DNA of 64,000 nt. Source: Corynebacterium argentoratense DSM 44202 (GTDB lineage Bacteria > Actinomycetota > Actinomycetes > Mycobacteriales > Mycobacteriaceae). The stretch covers positions 454,338-518,337 of the forward strand of contig NC_022198.1 of assembly GCF_000590555.1 (NCBI RefSeq), given 5' to 3'. Of the stretch, positions 36,256-42,681 are shown in pieces. Under the pieces are notes generated by a model, which ran no database searches, was not told where the DNA came from, and saw only the letters and a program-made list of their open reading frames with translations. Each line of letters begins with the position of its first letter. The first letter of the stretch is position 1. A program made the translations under genes and the position numbers.

Positions 36256-36375
36256 ATGCGCAATGCAAACACCCCGCCCCTGTGGGAACAACTGGCTATG
36301 AGCGTGGTCATGCTAGCCGGCCTGTGGCTGTTCATCATTTTTTTTGTCGCTGTGGCTGACTTAATCGCTGGCTGA
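36256..36375 (+). CDS. Small single-helix membrane protein
   Basis: A 39-residue frame begins MRNANTPPLWEQ and continues with a hydrophobic helix, VVMLAGLWLFIIFFVAVADL, covering residues 17-36. The ribosome site GGAAGG lies nine bases before the ATG, in the context AGGTTTACAACATG that recurs before two other phage genes. It has its own sigma-A-like promoter with flanking palindromes. It lies in the immunity region between two repressor paralogues, so superinfection exclusion, a toxin-like role or a holin-like role are possible; none is proven. Confidence 0.65.
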   Translation: MRNANTPPLWEQLAMSVVMLAGLWLFIIFFVAVADLIAG

Positions 36376-36436
36376 GTCTCTACGAACGACGGTGACAGCC
36401 TGAGAACAAAGGCTCAAAAGGTGAAGGAAGCAACGG

Positions 36437-36769
36437 TTAGATAAGGCCCGCGCGTTCACCCCGCGCCTGTAGCTCCTCTAATAGGCGGCTAAAAGGGATG
36501 CCGGCCAGGATCGAGTCTAGGTCCGGCTGTTTAGCCTCTGATCGCTCCAGGTAGCCGGTCTCGCATAGCCCCTGAGCTGGAGAGCGCCCATACGAGCGAC
36601 ACAACTGGATAACTACCTCCGGAGCTAGTTTGCCTATCTCGTTGATTTGGCGCGTGAGCGTTGGCTGCTGGATCCCAGCTCTAAAACAGGCCTGGCGGCG
36701 GCTGTCGGGGTAGATCAACCCGTCTACCCAGGCGGCTACTGTGGCGGAATTTGGGTGGCGTTTGGACAT
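36437..36769 (-). CDS. Phage HTH repressor, short paralogue (Cro-like position)
   Basis: A 110-residue protein with SRRQACFRAGIQQPTLTRQI as the likely recognition helices and LAPEVVIQLCRSYGRSPAQGL, which matches the long repressor at 35593-36084 nearly residue for residue. It lacks the acidic C-terminal domain of that protein and has a short Arg/Glu tail. The ATG at 36769 is preferred over 36829. Divergent transcription toward the early genes starts to its right, where a third palindrome lies. Confidence 0.7.
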   Translation of the reverse strand: MSKRHPNSATVAAWVDGLIYPDSRRQACFRAGIQQPTLTRQINEIGKLAPEVVIQLCRSYGRSPAQGLCETGYLERSEAKQPDLDSILAGIPFSRLLEELQARGERAGLI

Positions 36770-36833
36770 ATCGAAAGCGTAGCGCCTGGTTTGTTTCTTG
36801 AAAACCTGTCTCCCCTGGCAGCTAACCAAAAAT

Positions 36834-36849
36834 ACCCCTTAATTGGGGT
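36834..36849. promoter_or_regulatory. Candidate operator O3
   Basis: ACCCCTTAATTGGGGT is a perfect 16-base palindrome with the same ACCCC/GGGGT arms as O1. It lies 65 bases before the start of the short repressor paralogue, in the divergent early-promoter region. Confidence 0.55.
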
Positions 36850-36870
36850 GAATAAATTTCAAGTTTTATA

Positions 36871-36938
36871 AAAACGGTTCACGTAATACATAATCGACAT
36901 ATAGCAGTTATCCGAAAACGGAAAACATTAACCGTTTT
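36871..36938. repeat. AAAACGG direct and inverted repeats
   Basis: AAAACGG occurs at 36871-36877 and 36915-36921, and its complement CCGTTTT at 36932-36938. The last two form an inverted repeat with a 10-base gap. They sit in the presumed early rightward promoter region and may bind a second regulator. Confidence 0.5.
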
Positions 36939-36945
36939 ACTAATG

Positions 36946-36988
36946 GCCCTGTTTGGAACGGGCCGGGGTTCGATTCCCTGGCAGGGCA
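36946..36988 (+). other. tRNA-like element: acceptor stem plus T-arm only
   Basis: GCCCTGT (36946-36952) pairs with GCAGGGC (36981-36987) as a 7-bp acceptor stem with one GU pair. Between them CGGGG, the loop TTCGATT and CCCTG form a canonical 5-bp T-arm with 7-base T-loop (36964-36980). A discriminator A follows at 36988, but no CCA is encoded. Only 11 bases stand where D and anticodon arms should be. It is therefore not a tRNA but a minimal mimic or remnant. An alternative pairing GGCCC/GGGCC (36945-36949 with 36960-36964) competes with it. Confidence 0.5.
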
Positions 36989-37217
36989 CGAGGCCCCACT
37001 AGGTGGGCTGGGGTTTGGGCATATTCACTAGCCCGCCTGGTGTGGCCGCGTTGTTTGAATAACTGGATGAGTGCATAGCGCGGGGAAGATATTTACCCGC
37101 CTAGTAGTCCCGGTGAGCATGGTGTGTAGATTGCGACGACCCGTGGATGAACGGCGGGGCGCTGGAACATAGGCCACGGCCTGTAGGTAACCACCCGCGC
37201 GGATATAAATGTTTTTG

Positions 37218-37242
37218 CCCTGGCTGTTTGGCCGGGGTTTTT
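37218..37242 (+). terminator. Short intrinsic terminator in early leader
   Basis: CCCTGGC pairs with GCCGGGG (one wobble) over a six-base loop and is followed by TTTTT. Confidence 0.6.
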
Positions 37243-37270
37243 GCCTCTTGCTAGGTGTGACCACGCATAA

Positions 37271-37288
37271 GGGCTTGGCCCTGTTTTT
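37271..37288 (+). terminator. Second short terminator in early leader
   Basis: GGGC, loop TTG, GCCC, then TGTTTTT. The stem is only four pairs, so termination would be partial. Confidence 0.4.
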
Positions 37289-37331
37289 CCTCCCTAGTGT
37301 TTGTGCATAGTTATGGGTTTGGCCTGTGTGG

Positions 37332-37352
37332 TTGATGGTTCAATTCCATCGA
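37332..37352 (+). other. Second T-arm-like hairpin
   Basis: GATGG, loop TTCAATT and CCATC form a perfect T-arm with the conserved TTCRA T-loop; two more pairs extend it. GAGGGG follows where an acceptor strand would be, but I find no complete partner upstream. Confidence 0.4.
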
Positions 37353-37499
37353 GGGGTGCTGGGATCATTGGGGGTGTGATCCCTATATTGCGCGCGTGGG
37401 CGGGGCTTTTGCCCTTTTCCTAGGCGCGTGTTTGTGGCGGGGCGGTGTTGTGAATTGGTTACGCCGCCCCGCCCTCTGTCTACTTTGAGAGGTATTGCT

Positions 37500-37748
37500 A
37501 TGGATGCAGAGTTGAAGCAGCTCCCATTATCGGAGGCGGTTTACTACTGGAAAAAGACGCTTGAAAAGGCTAACTACAAACAGCCGGGGCGTAATTTTGT
37601 GCTGGCCAGTATTGGCGGCGTGTTGGCGTATCGGAGTGACAAACTGGATGGGCTTGCTACCCCTATGTTCGCCCCGGCTGGGGTGAGGCTATCTGATGAA
37701 GAGGCTAGGGCGCTAACGGCTGTGCTGTCGCTACCGCGATTGATGTAG
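37500..37748 (+). CDS. Phage protein, unknown function
   Basis: An 82-residue protein: MDAELKQLPLSEAVYYWKKTLEKANYK at the start (first part MDAELKQLPLSEAVYYWKK), then a compact alpha/beta sequence without membrane segments. The ATG at 37500 has a GAGAGG site; the upstream longer frame has no such site. It is the first rightward early gene after the leader. I do not recognise a family. Confidence 0.65.
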   Translation: MDAELKQLPLSEAVYYWKKTLEKANYKQPGRNFVLASIGGVLAYRSDKLDGLATPMFAPAGVRLSDEEARALTAVLSLPRLM

Positions 37749-38012
37749 TTAGAACCTAACGTACGGAGCGGCGTTTTCGTCCGTGGTGCCTATTGCATAG
37801 ACGTCATTTTCGCCTGTGTCAGTGATTGCTACGGAATAGCTAACGTTTTCACTGAGGTTAACGTAGGCGGCGCCGTAGTTTACGTCACATTGGGTAATGC
37901 CTGGGTGGCGGCCCGCTTCTAGATCGGATTTTACGCGGCGCTGTTCCTGTTCGTTGCGAACGTGATAAATGGCGTTCATGGTGCCGTCGTTGACGTGGAT
38001 GCTGATTTCCAT
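37749..38012 (-). CDS. Leftward phage protein, possible moron
   Basis: An 87-residue protein starting MEISIHVNDGTMNAIYHVRNE, with a beta-rich second half (YVNLSENVSYSVAITDTGENDVYAIG). The ribosome site AAAGGTG lies before the ATG. It is coded opposite to all its neighbours, and its stop abuts the stop of the preceding rightward gene. Such lone reverse genes in a phage operon are often expressed in the lysogen. A hairpin at 38173-38189 with a T-run on the minus strand could shield it from leftward read-through. Confidence 0.6.
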   Translation of the reverse strand: MEISIHVNDGTMNAIYHVRNEQEQRRVKSDLEAGRHPGITQCDVNYGAAYVNLSENVSYSVAITDTGENDVYAIGTTDENAAPYVRF

Positions 38013-38172
38013 GTTTTCACCTTTTCGGTGTTGAGGGGTTTGGGCACCACTATTTTAACCCGTCGTGTCAACCGGTGGAAGGGGCGCCTATAGGTAAAAG
38101 TAGCGTCACTGTGGCGTTTGATCCTAATAGTTTCACATGGGTCAACAATCAAAAATCAACAAAAAAAGAAGA

Positions 38173-38189
38173 CCCGCGCGGGACGCGGG
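38173..38189. terminator. GC-rich hairpin before the antirepressor gene
   Basis: CCCGCG and CGCGGG close a five-base loop. On the minus strand the stem is followed by TCTTCTTTTTTTG, a good leftward terminator; on the plus strand it lies 20 bases before the next ribosome site and could influence translation. Confidence 0.45.
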
Positions 38190-38209
38190 CCTTCGGAGAG
38201 GTTTACAAC

Positions 38210-38734
38210 ATGAAGTTGCAAGAAATCAGTTTACCTAATTCACCCTACAAATTGGTAATCGCAGAACATAGCAAAAAGGGGCTAATGGTAGACGCTTATC
38301 TCGCTTGTACAGCTATGGGGCTGCGTTGGAGGCAACAGGCTCCAAAACTAAATCTGGTGTTTGACCCGGAGCCTAACTTTGACGCTGAGTGGGTGACGCG
38401 TGAAGAGTTTAGCCGGTGGTTGGACGGTATCAAGGTGGGCCAGGTGAAGGAAGAGAATAGGGCTACTGTCGAGCTTTACAGGGATTGGCATGGGATAGCT
38501 ATAGACAAGTTTCTAGCGGATAAAACACCCGCGCCTATGGAAGGCACTCTCGACTTCTCCCCGGCCCCGCGTGAACTCACCCGGCTAGAGATATTGCAGA
38601 TGGCGCTACAGGCTGAGGAGGAGCGCCTACAACTTGAAGAGCAACAAGCCACCACTACGGATATAGGAACAGTGGCGGAACAACTCATTAACCTGGCTAA
38701 GGAATTGAAGGGCGGCGGGGATGTTACCGGATAA
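38210..38734 (+). CDS. Phage antirepressor N-terminal domain protein
   Basis: A 174-residue protein. Residues 10-110 resemble the P22-type antirepressor N-terminal domain: VDAYLACTAMGLRWRQQAPKLN, WVTREEFSRWLDGIKVGQV and ENRATVELYRDWHGIAIDKF. The C-terminal part is a Glu/Gln-rich helix (MALQAEEERLQLEEQQATT). Related proteins relieve repression by binding the repressor. The ATG at 38210 has the AGGTTTACAACATG context; the longer frame from 38075 crosses the hairpin and is less likely. Its stop overlaps the next gene. Confidence 0.75.
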   Translation: MKLQEISLPNSPYKLVIAEHSKKGLMVDAYLACTAMGLRWRQQAPKLNLVFDPEPNFDAEWVTREEFSRWLDGIKVGQVKEENRATVELYRDWHGIAIDKFLADKTPAPMEGTLDFSPAPRELTRLEILQMALQAEEERLQLEEQQATTTDIGTVAEQLINLAKELKGGGDVTG

Positions 38735-38984
38735 AAACGACCCCCGCGTGGGCGCTATCGCGGCCCAATTGGGCGTAACGCGGAATTACGCACGTCAATT
38801 GTTTCATGAGGCGGGCTACTCGGACGGGATGCTGTCCACACGTGAAGTAGCACACGCCCTAGGCGTGAGCGTTCCCACGGTGCGTAACTGGTTGAACGCT
38901 GGACGTCTACAGGGCACACGTTTAGCGGGCAGCCAGCGGTGGCGTGTGGCCCCGGAAGAGGTCGAGAGGATTAAAGCCCTATGA
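38721..38984 (+). CDS. HTH DNA-binding protein (excisionase/MerR-like)
   Basis: An 87-residue protein. An N-terminal HTH-like part (VGAIAAQLGVTRNYARQLF) is followed by a helix-turn-helix of the excisionase/MerR kind: LSTREVAHALGVSVPTVRNWLNAGRLQG, quoted as STREVAHALGVSVPTVRNW, ending SQRWRVAPEEVERI. It may be the excision factor or an early regulator. It overlaps the antirepressor gene by 14 bases and the next gene by four. Confidence 0.75.
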   Translation: MLPDKNDPRVGAIAAQLGVTRNYARQLFHEAGYSDGMLSTREVAHALGVSVPTVRNWLNAGRLQGTRLAGSQRWRVAPEEVERIKAL

Positions 38985-39331
38985 GTGTGAAGCATACGGC
39001 GGATTTTAACCCGGATACCCCGGGGGCGATGGTGTGGGCGCTGGTCCGTAGCGCGCAGGTATTGGAACGCGCGGCGGGGTCCGTGTGGCTGGATGCCGTG
39101 GAGCGGCGGGAGCTGCTACGCGCTGTGGCGTCTTTGAGGCGGAAACAACTACTAGTTTTGGAGAGGACGCGGGACGGTGGCAACTGGCTCGACGAAAAAG
39201 GAAATAGCGGCCCTGGTGAAGCAGATGGAGGCGGAAAGGCCAAAGCCGAAAAAACGGCGGACGGCCACGTTTTCGGGTGTGATGGAGGACAAGCAAAAAC
39301 GAAAGTGGACCTACCTGTCTTTAGCGGCTGA
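38981..39331 (+). CDS. Phage protein, unknown; long overlap with next gene
   Basis: 116 residues. The first 65 (MSVKHTADFNPDTPGAMVWAL through LVLERTRDGG) look like a normal helical protein. The remaining 50 are Gly/Lys rich and low in complexity, as expected for reading another gene out of frame. The next frame starts inside it at 39177. The start ATG overlaps the HTH gene (ATGA). A frameshift or a shorter true protein is possible. Confidence 0.5.
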   Translation: MSVKHTADFNPDTPGAMVWALVRSAQVLERAAGSVWLDAVERRELLRAVASLRRKQLLVLERTRDGGNWLDEKGNSGPGEADGGGKAKAEKTADGHVFGCDGGQAKTKVDLPVFSG

Positions 39332-39812
39332 ACAGTTGGAGACTACACCCGGCCTGTTGATGGAAAAGGCAGACTTTTTAGGTCTGGAGATCCGCAACCA
39401 GATTAAGGGCTTTAAGGGGCCGTGGGTTCCCGTTAACGCTGTTAGGGCGTTGAAACTATCGGGCGGGCTTTCTACCGCTGCGAGTGAGCAAATATATAGG
39501 CCGTGTGTTCACTCTTGTTGCAATAGCGTTGGCAGTGGACCGTGGGGTTTGGCTATGTGTTTCAGGCATTCAGCTAAGTTCCAGTCGCTAACGCGGGTTA
39601 AAGCGAGGCGCCGCCGTATGGAGTTTATTCACGATTACGGCTTTTTGGCGGTGAGGCTAATGGAGGCTTTTTGCCGTGGGGAAAAACTTAAGCCTAATGA
39701 GTTTGCGCGTTTGCAGGCGCGGGGGCTGCTTACGCAGTCCGAACGGCTGACGGATGAGGGGAATGCAATTATGCGCGTCTTTAACATTTTGAGAGAGGAG
39801 TTAGTGGCATGA
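39177..39812 (+). CDS. Phage protein with cysteine motif, unknown function
   Basis: 211 residues from a GTG. A basic N-terminus (KPKKRRTATFSG) precedes an HTH-like part (YLSLAAEQLETTPGLLMEKA, IRNQIKGF), then a cysteine cluster (CVHSCCNSVGSGPWGLAMCF) that could bind metal, and a helical C-terminus. The start is uncertain because of the 155-base overlap; ATG at 39282 is an alternative. It ends four bases into the next gene. I do not recognise the family. Confidence 0.6.
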   Translation: MATGSTKKEIAALVKQMEAERPKPKKRRTATFSGVMEDKQKRKWTYLSLAAEQLETTPGLLMEKADFLGLEIRNQIKGFKGPWVPVNAVRALKLSGGLSTAASEQIYRPCVHSCCNSVGSGPWGLAMCFRHSAKFQSLTRVKARRRRMEFIHDYGFLAVRLMEAFCRGEKLKPNEFARLQARGLLTQSERLTDEGNAIMRVFNILREELVA

Positions 39813-40312
39813 AACTAAAAGATCAGGTGGTTTTACAGGCCGCTATTTTAAAGCGTTTGCGGGCCGAACATGACGCGTGCCGACATGCACTTCTGGAGGA
39901 AATGGTCCCCGGGGAGAGGCTAGTTGCCGCCACATCTGAGGGGGAGAAACTAGGCACGGTGAGCTTAACAGACCCTAAGCCTACCGCGTTTGTCGCTGAT
40001 ATGGGGACGGTAAGGGCTTTGGCCCCGGCTGAGGCTTTGGTGGATGTGTTCTCCCCCGGTATGTTCGTGAAGGCGATGGAGGTGGTGAAAGAACACGCCC
40101 CTGAGTTGTTGGAGCATACGGTCGCAAACTGGTACGTGGAAAAGTTGAAGGCTGACACTGTAGCGGCGGCGCGTACGGGTGGGGATGTTCCCCCGGGTAT
40201 GGGGGTTAGGCGGGGTGAGCCTAATGTGATGGTCCGCCCGTCCGAGTCTGCTAATCGTGAGGCGGAGGCTATCTGCTTTAACAATCATCTGACGCGCGAA
40301 TTGGAGGCGTAG
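39809..40312 (+). CDS. Phage protein next to ERF, unknown function
   Basis: 167 residues, cytoplasmic. The N-terminal helix (QVVLQAAILKRLRAEHDACR) and the middle (GTVSLTDPKPTAFVADMGTVRALAPAEAL in two readable blocks) are followed by VVKEHAPELLEHTVANWYVEKLK and a Gly/Pro linker. Placement directly before ERF suggests a role in replication or recombination; this is context only. Confidence 0.65.
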   Translation: MKLKDQVVLQAAILKRLRAEHDACRHALLEEMVPGERLVAATSEGEKLGTVSLTDPKPTAFVADMGTVRALAPAEALVDVFSPGMFVKAMEVVKEHAPELLEHTVANWYVEKLKADTVAAARTGGDVPPGMGVRRGEPNVMVRPSESANREAEAICFNNHLTRELEA

Positions 40313-40315
40313 GGG

Positions 40316-40978
40316 ATGGTTAAGCACGAGAATACCGCCGAGGCGCTTTTGGCGGCTATGGCTGACGTGAGGGCTGTTCATAAGCGGGAAAAAAACCCCC
40401 ACCAGGGGTTCTTTTTTCGGGGCGTGGATGCTGTTGTTAACGCTACGGCCCCGGCTTTTCGTGAACATGGCGTGGTGGTTACACCGCGTTTGGAGTCTGT
40501 GGACTACGTGCAGCACGCGGGGAGTAAAAACGCTATCACGGACGCCCGAGTGGTCGTAACCTACAGGTTTCAACATGTGGGCTGCGAGCCTCTGGAAGCT
40601 CGCGTCGCAGCTGAGGCGAGAGACTACGCGGATAAGGCTACGGCTAAGGCTATGAGCGTAGCGTTTCGTATCGCACTTCTACAGTCCCTTTGCCTACCTA
40701 CGGAAGATGTAGACCCGGATGCGGACTATGTGACGGTGCCCGGGGATCAGGCTACGCGTGGCCCCGTGGATCAGGCTCAACAGGCCCGTGATGCTCTACT
40801 ACAGGAATGCAATCGGCTAGGGCTTAGCCCCGTTAAGGTTAAAGACTTTGGTGTTACGCCCGTGGGTGGGTCTTTTGATCTGTCGGTCGTTGAAGGTTCT
40901 AAGGGGGCGGCGCTGATTCGTGGGCTTATGGAAAAGATCACGGGCGACCCTGATTTAGTCGAAAAGTTGAGGGGATAA
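40316..40978 (+). CDS. ERF family single-strand annealing protein
   Basis: A 220-residue recombinase of the Essential Recombination Function superfamily. Signature blocks are FFFRGVDAVVNATAPAFREHGVVVTP, the DARVVVTYRF strand and YADKATAKAMSVAFRIALLQSLCLPTEDVDPD (as ATAKAMSVAFRIALLQSLCL). It anneals complementary single strands in phage recombination or circularisation. The C-terminal 80 residues are a separate helical domain. SSB and RusA in the same cluster fit this pathway. Confidence 0.9.
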   Translation: MVKHENTAEALLAAMADVRAVHKREKNPHQGFFFRGVDAVVNATAPAFREHGVVVTPRLESVDYVQHAGSKNAITDARVVVTYRFQHVGCEPLEARVAAEARDYADKATAKAMSVAFRIALLQSLCLPTEDVDPDADYVTVPGDQATRGPVDQAQQARDALLQECNRLGLSPVKVKDFGVTPVGGSFDLSVVEGSKGAALIRGLMEKITGDPDLVEKLRG

Positions 40979-40979
40979 G

Positions 40980-41342
40980 ATGCCACAGTTCCAAGCACCG
41001 CTAAACCCGGTTGATATAGAACGAAACATTAGAACATTGTCTAGCCGTATCGCTAAGGGCGTGGACGTGGTGGACGAAGCCTATAGGGCTTTTCTTGACT
41101 CTGATCGCCTCTTTGAGGTGGCTTACGCCCGCGCCTATCTTGGAGCTGACGGTCCGGTAGAGGACAGGAAGCAGGCGGCGCGGGTGGAGACTATGGGGGA
41201 GCGTGAAGCCCGTGACGTTGCGGAGGCTGCGTTTAAATACGCTGACAGGCGCGCTAAGGCTCTGGAACTGGAGCTACGGGCTTTGCAGTCGATAGGGGCG
41301 TCTGTTAGGTCTATGTATTCGGTTGCTGGCCGTGGGGAGTAG
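40980..41342 (+). CDS. Phage protein, unknown function
   Basis: 120 residues, strongly helical, with many Arg/Glu/Ala (IERNIRTLSSRIAKGVD; REARDVAEAAFKYADRRAKALELELRAL). It starts two bases after the ERF stop and could assist it, as many small helical proteins next to annealases do. No known motif. Confidence 0.65.
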   Translation: MPQFQAPLNPVDIERNIRTLSSRIAKGVDVVDEAYRAFLDSDRLFEVAYARAYLGADGPVEDRKQAARVETMGEREARDVAEAAFKYADRRAKALELELRALQSIGASVRSMYSVAGRGE

Positions 41343-41631
41343 CCCGGGGCGTATGCCGCGTGACGTGGCTGAGGCGGTGCATGCCCGCGCGGGTGGGGTG
41401 TGCGAGGTGTTGATCCCGTGGGCTGGATGCACGGGGAGGGCTGAGCATATTCACCATAGGCAGCTGCGTAGCCAGGGCGGCGCCCATGATCTGGACAATT
41501 GCCTGGCCATTTGCCGCCTTTGCCACGCGTTTATTCACGCTTACCCGGCGCGTTCGTATGAGTATGGCTGGCTGGTCCGTTCGGTTGATAACCCCGCTGA
41601 TGTGGTGGTGGTTGTGGCGCCGCGTGACTAA
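41323..41631 (+). CDS. HNH endonuclease
   Basis: About 102 residues with a compact HNH fold: GVCEVLIPWAGCTGRAEHIHHRQLRSQGG (first Cys pair and HH), HDLDNCLAICRLCHAFIHAYP (Asn, second Cys pair and final His). TTG at 41323, GTG at 41332 and ATG at 41353 are all possible starts; the last begins MPRDVAEAVHARAGG, close to typical members. It probably nicks DNA; whether it acts in replication or homing is not visible. Confidence 0.8.
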   Translation: MLAVGSSPGRMPRDVAEAVHARAGGVCEVLIPWAGCTGRAEHIHHRQLRSQGGAHDLDNCLAICRLCHAFIHAYPARSYEYGWLVRSVDNPADVVVVVAPRD

Positions 41632-41652
41632 TTTTTTTGGGAGGTTTATAAC

Positions 41653-42681
41653 GTGAGTTTGCAGGCTATTTTGTGGGTGATGCATAAGGCTCCTGTTGAG
41701 CCTAACGCTAAGTTCCGGACGTTGCTGGAATTGGCTAATTTTGCGGATGATGAGGGGCGCACTGCGTTCCCATCATGGCGGCGGCTAATAGAGCAGACGG
41801 GGCTTAGTCGTGGTTCTATCTCTCGACATCTCAAAGAGTTGGAAGCAGACGGGCTTATTAGGCGTGGGGATCAGGCTTTGGTTGCGCATTATCGCCATGA
41901 CCGTAGGCCGGTTGTATGGGATTTGGCGTTGGAGTTGGACCGATCTAAAGCCCCGGCGCGGGTTGATTCTGAGGCTACGGAGGATGATTTGGGGGCTGAT
42001 TTTGGGCATTTGGATGATGGCCTGGAGGCCCACGCCCCTGTGGATAACCCTGTGGATAACTTTCGAGCGGGGTCTAAATTTGAGACCCCGTTGGCCGGTT
42101 TTGAGTCGGAACGGGGTCTCGCTACGGACGGAACGGGGTCTCGCTACGGACGGAACGGGGTCTCGCCTGTGAGACCCAATCCAATTAATAATCCAATTAA
42201 TAAACCAATTAATAACCCTATTACCCCTTGTGACGGCGGACACAGTGACGGCAGTCACGTGGACGGTACCGGGCTAGCGCCCTCGACCTCACCCGCTGAC
42301 GCGGATTCGGCCACGAAACAAAAACCATATTCCGAAGCCTTCCAAAAATTCTATGAGGCGTACCCGAGGAAGATTGGGAAGCGGAAAGCATTCAACGCAT
42401 GGACGCGCGCCGTCAAACGCGCTCCTGCAAATGTGATCCACGACGGGGCGGTAGCACTGGCTGAGCATCACGAGCGGGCGGGCACCGACCCCCGGTTCAT
42501 TCCACACCCCACAACGTGGCTGAATCGTGACGGCTGGGAGGATGAGCTAACCCTCCCGGCCCATAATCCGGTCGCTAGCCGTGGGCGTAACGGCTTCTGG
42601 GATCTTTTGCAGGAAGGAGGCGGGCATGAGCCTGGTGGACTGGAAGCGGGTAGCAACCCAGCTATTAACCCTGGTCGCTGA
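41653..42681 (+). CDS. Phage replication initiator with winged-helix domain
   Basis: 342 residues. The N-terminal winged-helix part (PSWRRLIEQTGLSRGSISRHLKELEADGLIRR, readable as SRGSISRHLKELEADGLI) resembles lambda O/DnaD-type replisome organisers. The middle is low in complexity and contains PINNPINKPINNPIT and TDGTGSRYGRNG, translations of iteron-like DNA repeats. The C-terminal part (FYEAYPRKIGKRKAFNAW; IPHPTTWLNRDGWED) is the conserved tail of phage replication proteins. Start GTG with GGGAGG. The origin probably lies inside this gene. Confidence 0.85.
   Translation: MSLQAILWVMHKAPVEPNAKFRTLLELANFADDEGRTAFPSWRRLIEQTGLSRGSISRHLKELEADGLIRRGDQALVAHYRHDRRPVVWDLALELDRSKAPARVDSEATEDDLGADFGHLDDGLEAHAPVDNPVDNFRAGSKFETPLAGFESERGLATDGTGSRYGRNGVSPVRPNPINNPINKPINNPITPCDGGHSDGSHVDGTGLAPSTSPADADSATKQKPYSEAFQKFYEAYPRKIGKRKAFNAWTRAVKRAPANVIHDGAVALAEHHERAGTDPRFIPHPTTWLNRDGWEDELTLPAHNPVASRGRNGFWDLLQEGGGHEPGGLEAGSNPAINPGR
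42067..42216. repeat. Iteron array and AT-rich 12-mers, candidate phage origin
   Basis: GGAACGGGGTCTCG occurs at 42108, 42130 and 42152, exactly 22 bases apart. A half copy GCGGGGTCT lies at 42067 and inverted copies AGACCCC and GAGACCC at 42083 and 42170. Three perfect copies of CCAATTAATAA plus one variable base follow at 42181, 42193 and 42205. Iterons next to AT-rich direct repeats within the initiator gene are the lambda-origin plan. Confidence 0.7.

Larger units (their letters stand above)
36940..37499 (+). other. Untranslated early leader with hairpins
   Basis: About 560 bases without a credible gene on either strand. It contains a tRNA-like element (36946-36988), a lone T-arm (37332-37352), two hairpin-plus-T-run terminators (37218 and 37271) and a weaker one near 37403-37418 (GGGC, loop TTTT, GCCC, then TTTT). 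If transcribed from the early promoter it would be a long leader with repeated termination signals before the first early gene at 37500. Confidence 0.5.

Noticed and set aside
36913..36988. A full-length tRNA gene ending at 36988
   Set aside because: The 5' acceptor strand pairs only at 36946; there is no room for D and anticodon arms, so only a tRNA-like element can be claimed.
42108..42216. CRISPR-like array
   Set aside because: The 22-base and 12-base units are tandem without unique spacers, lie inside a coding gene, and no cas genes are present.
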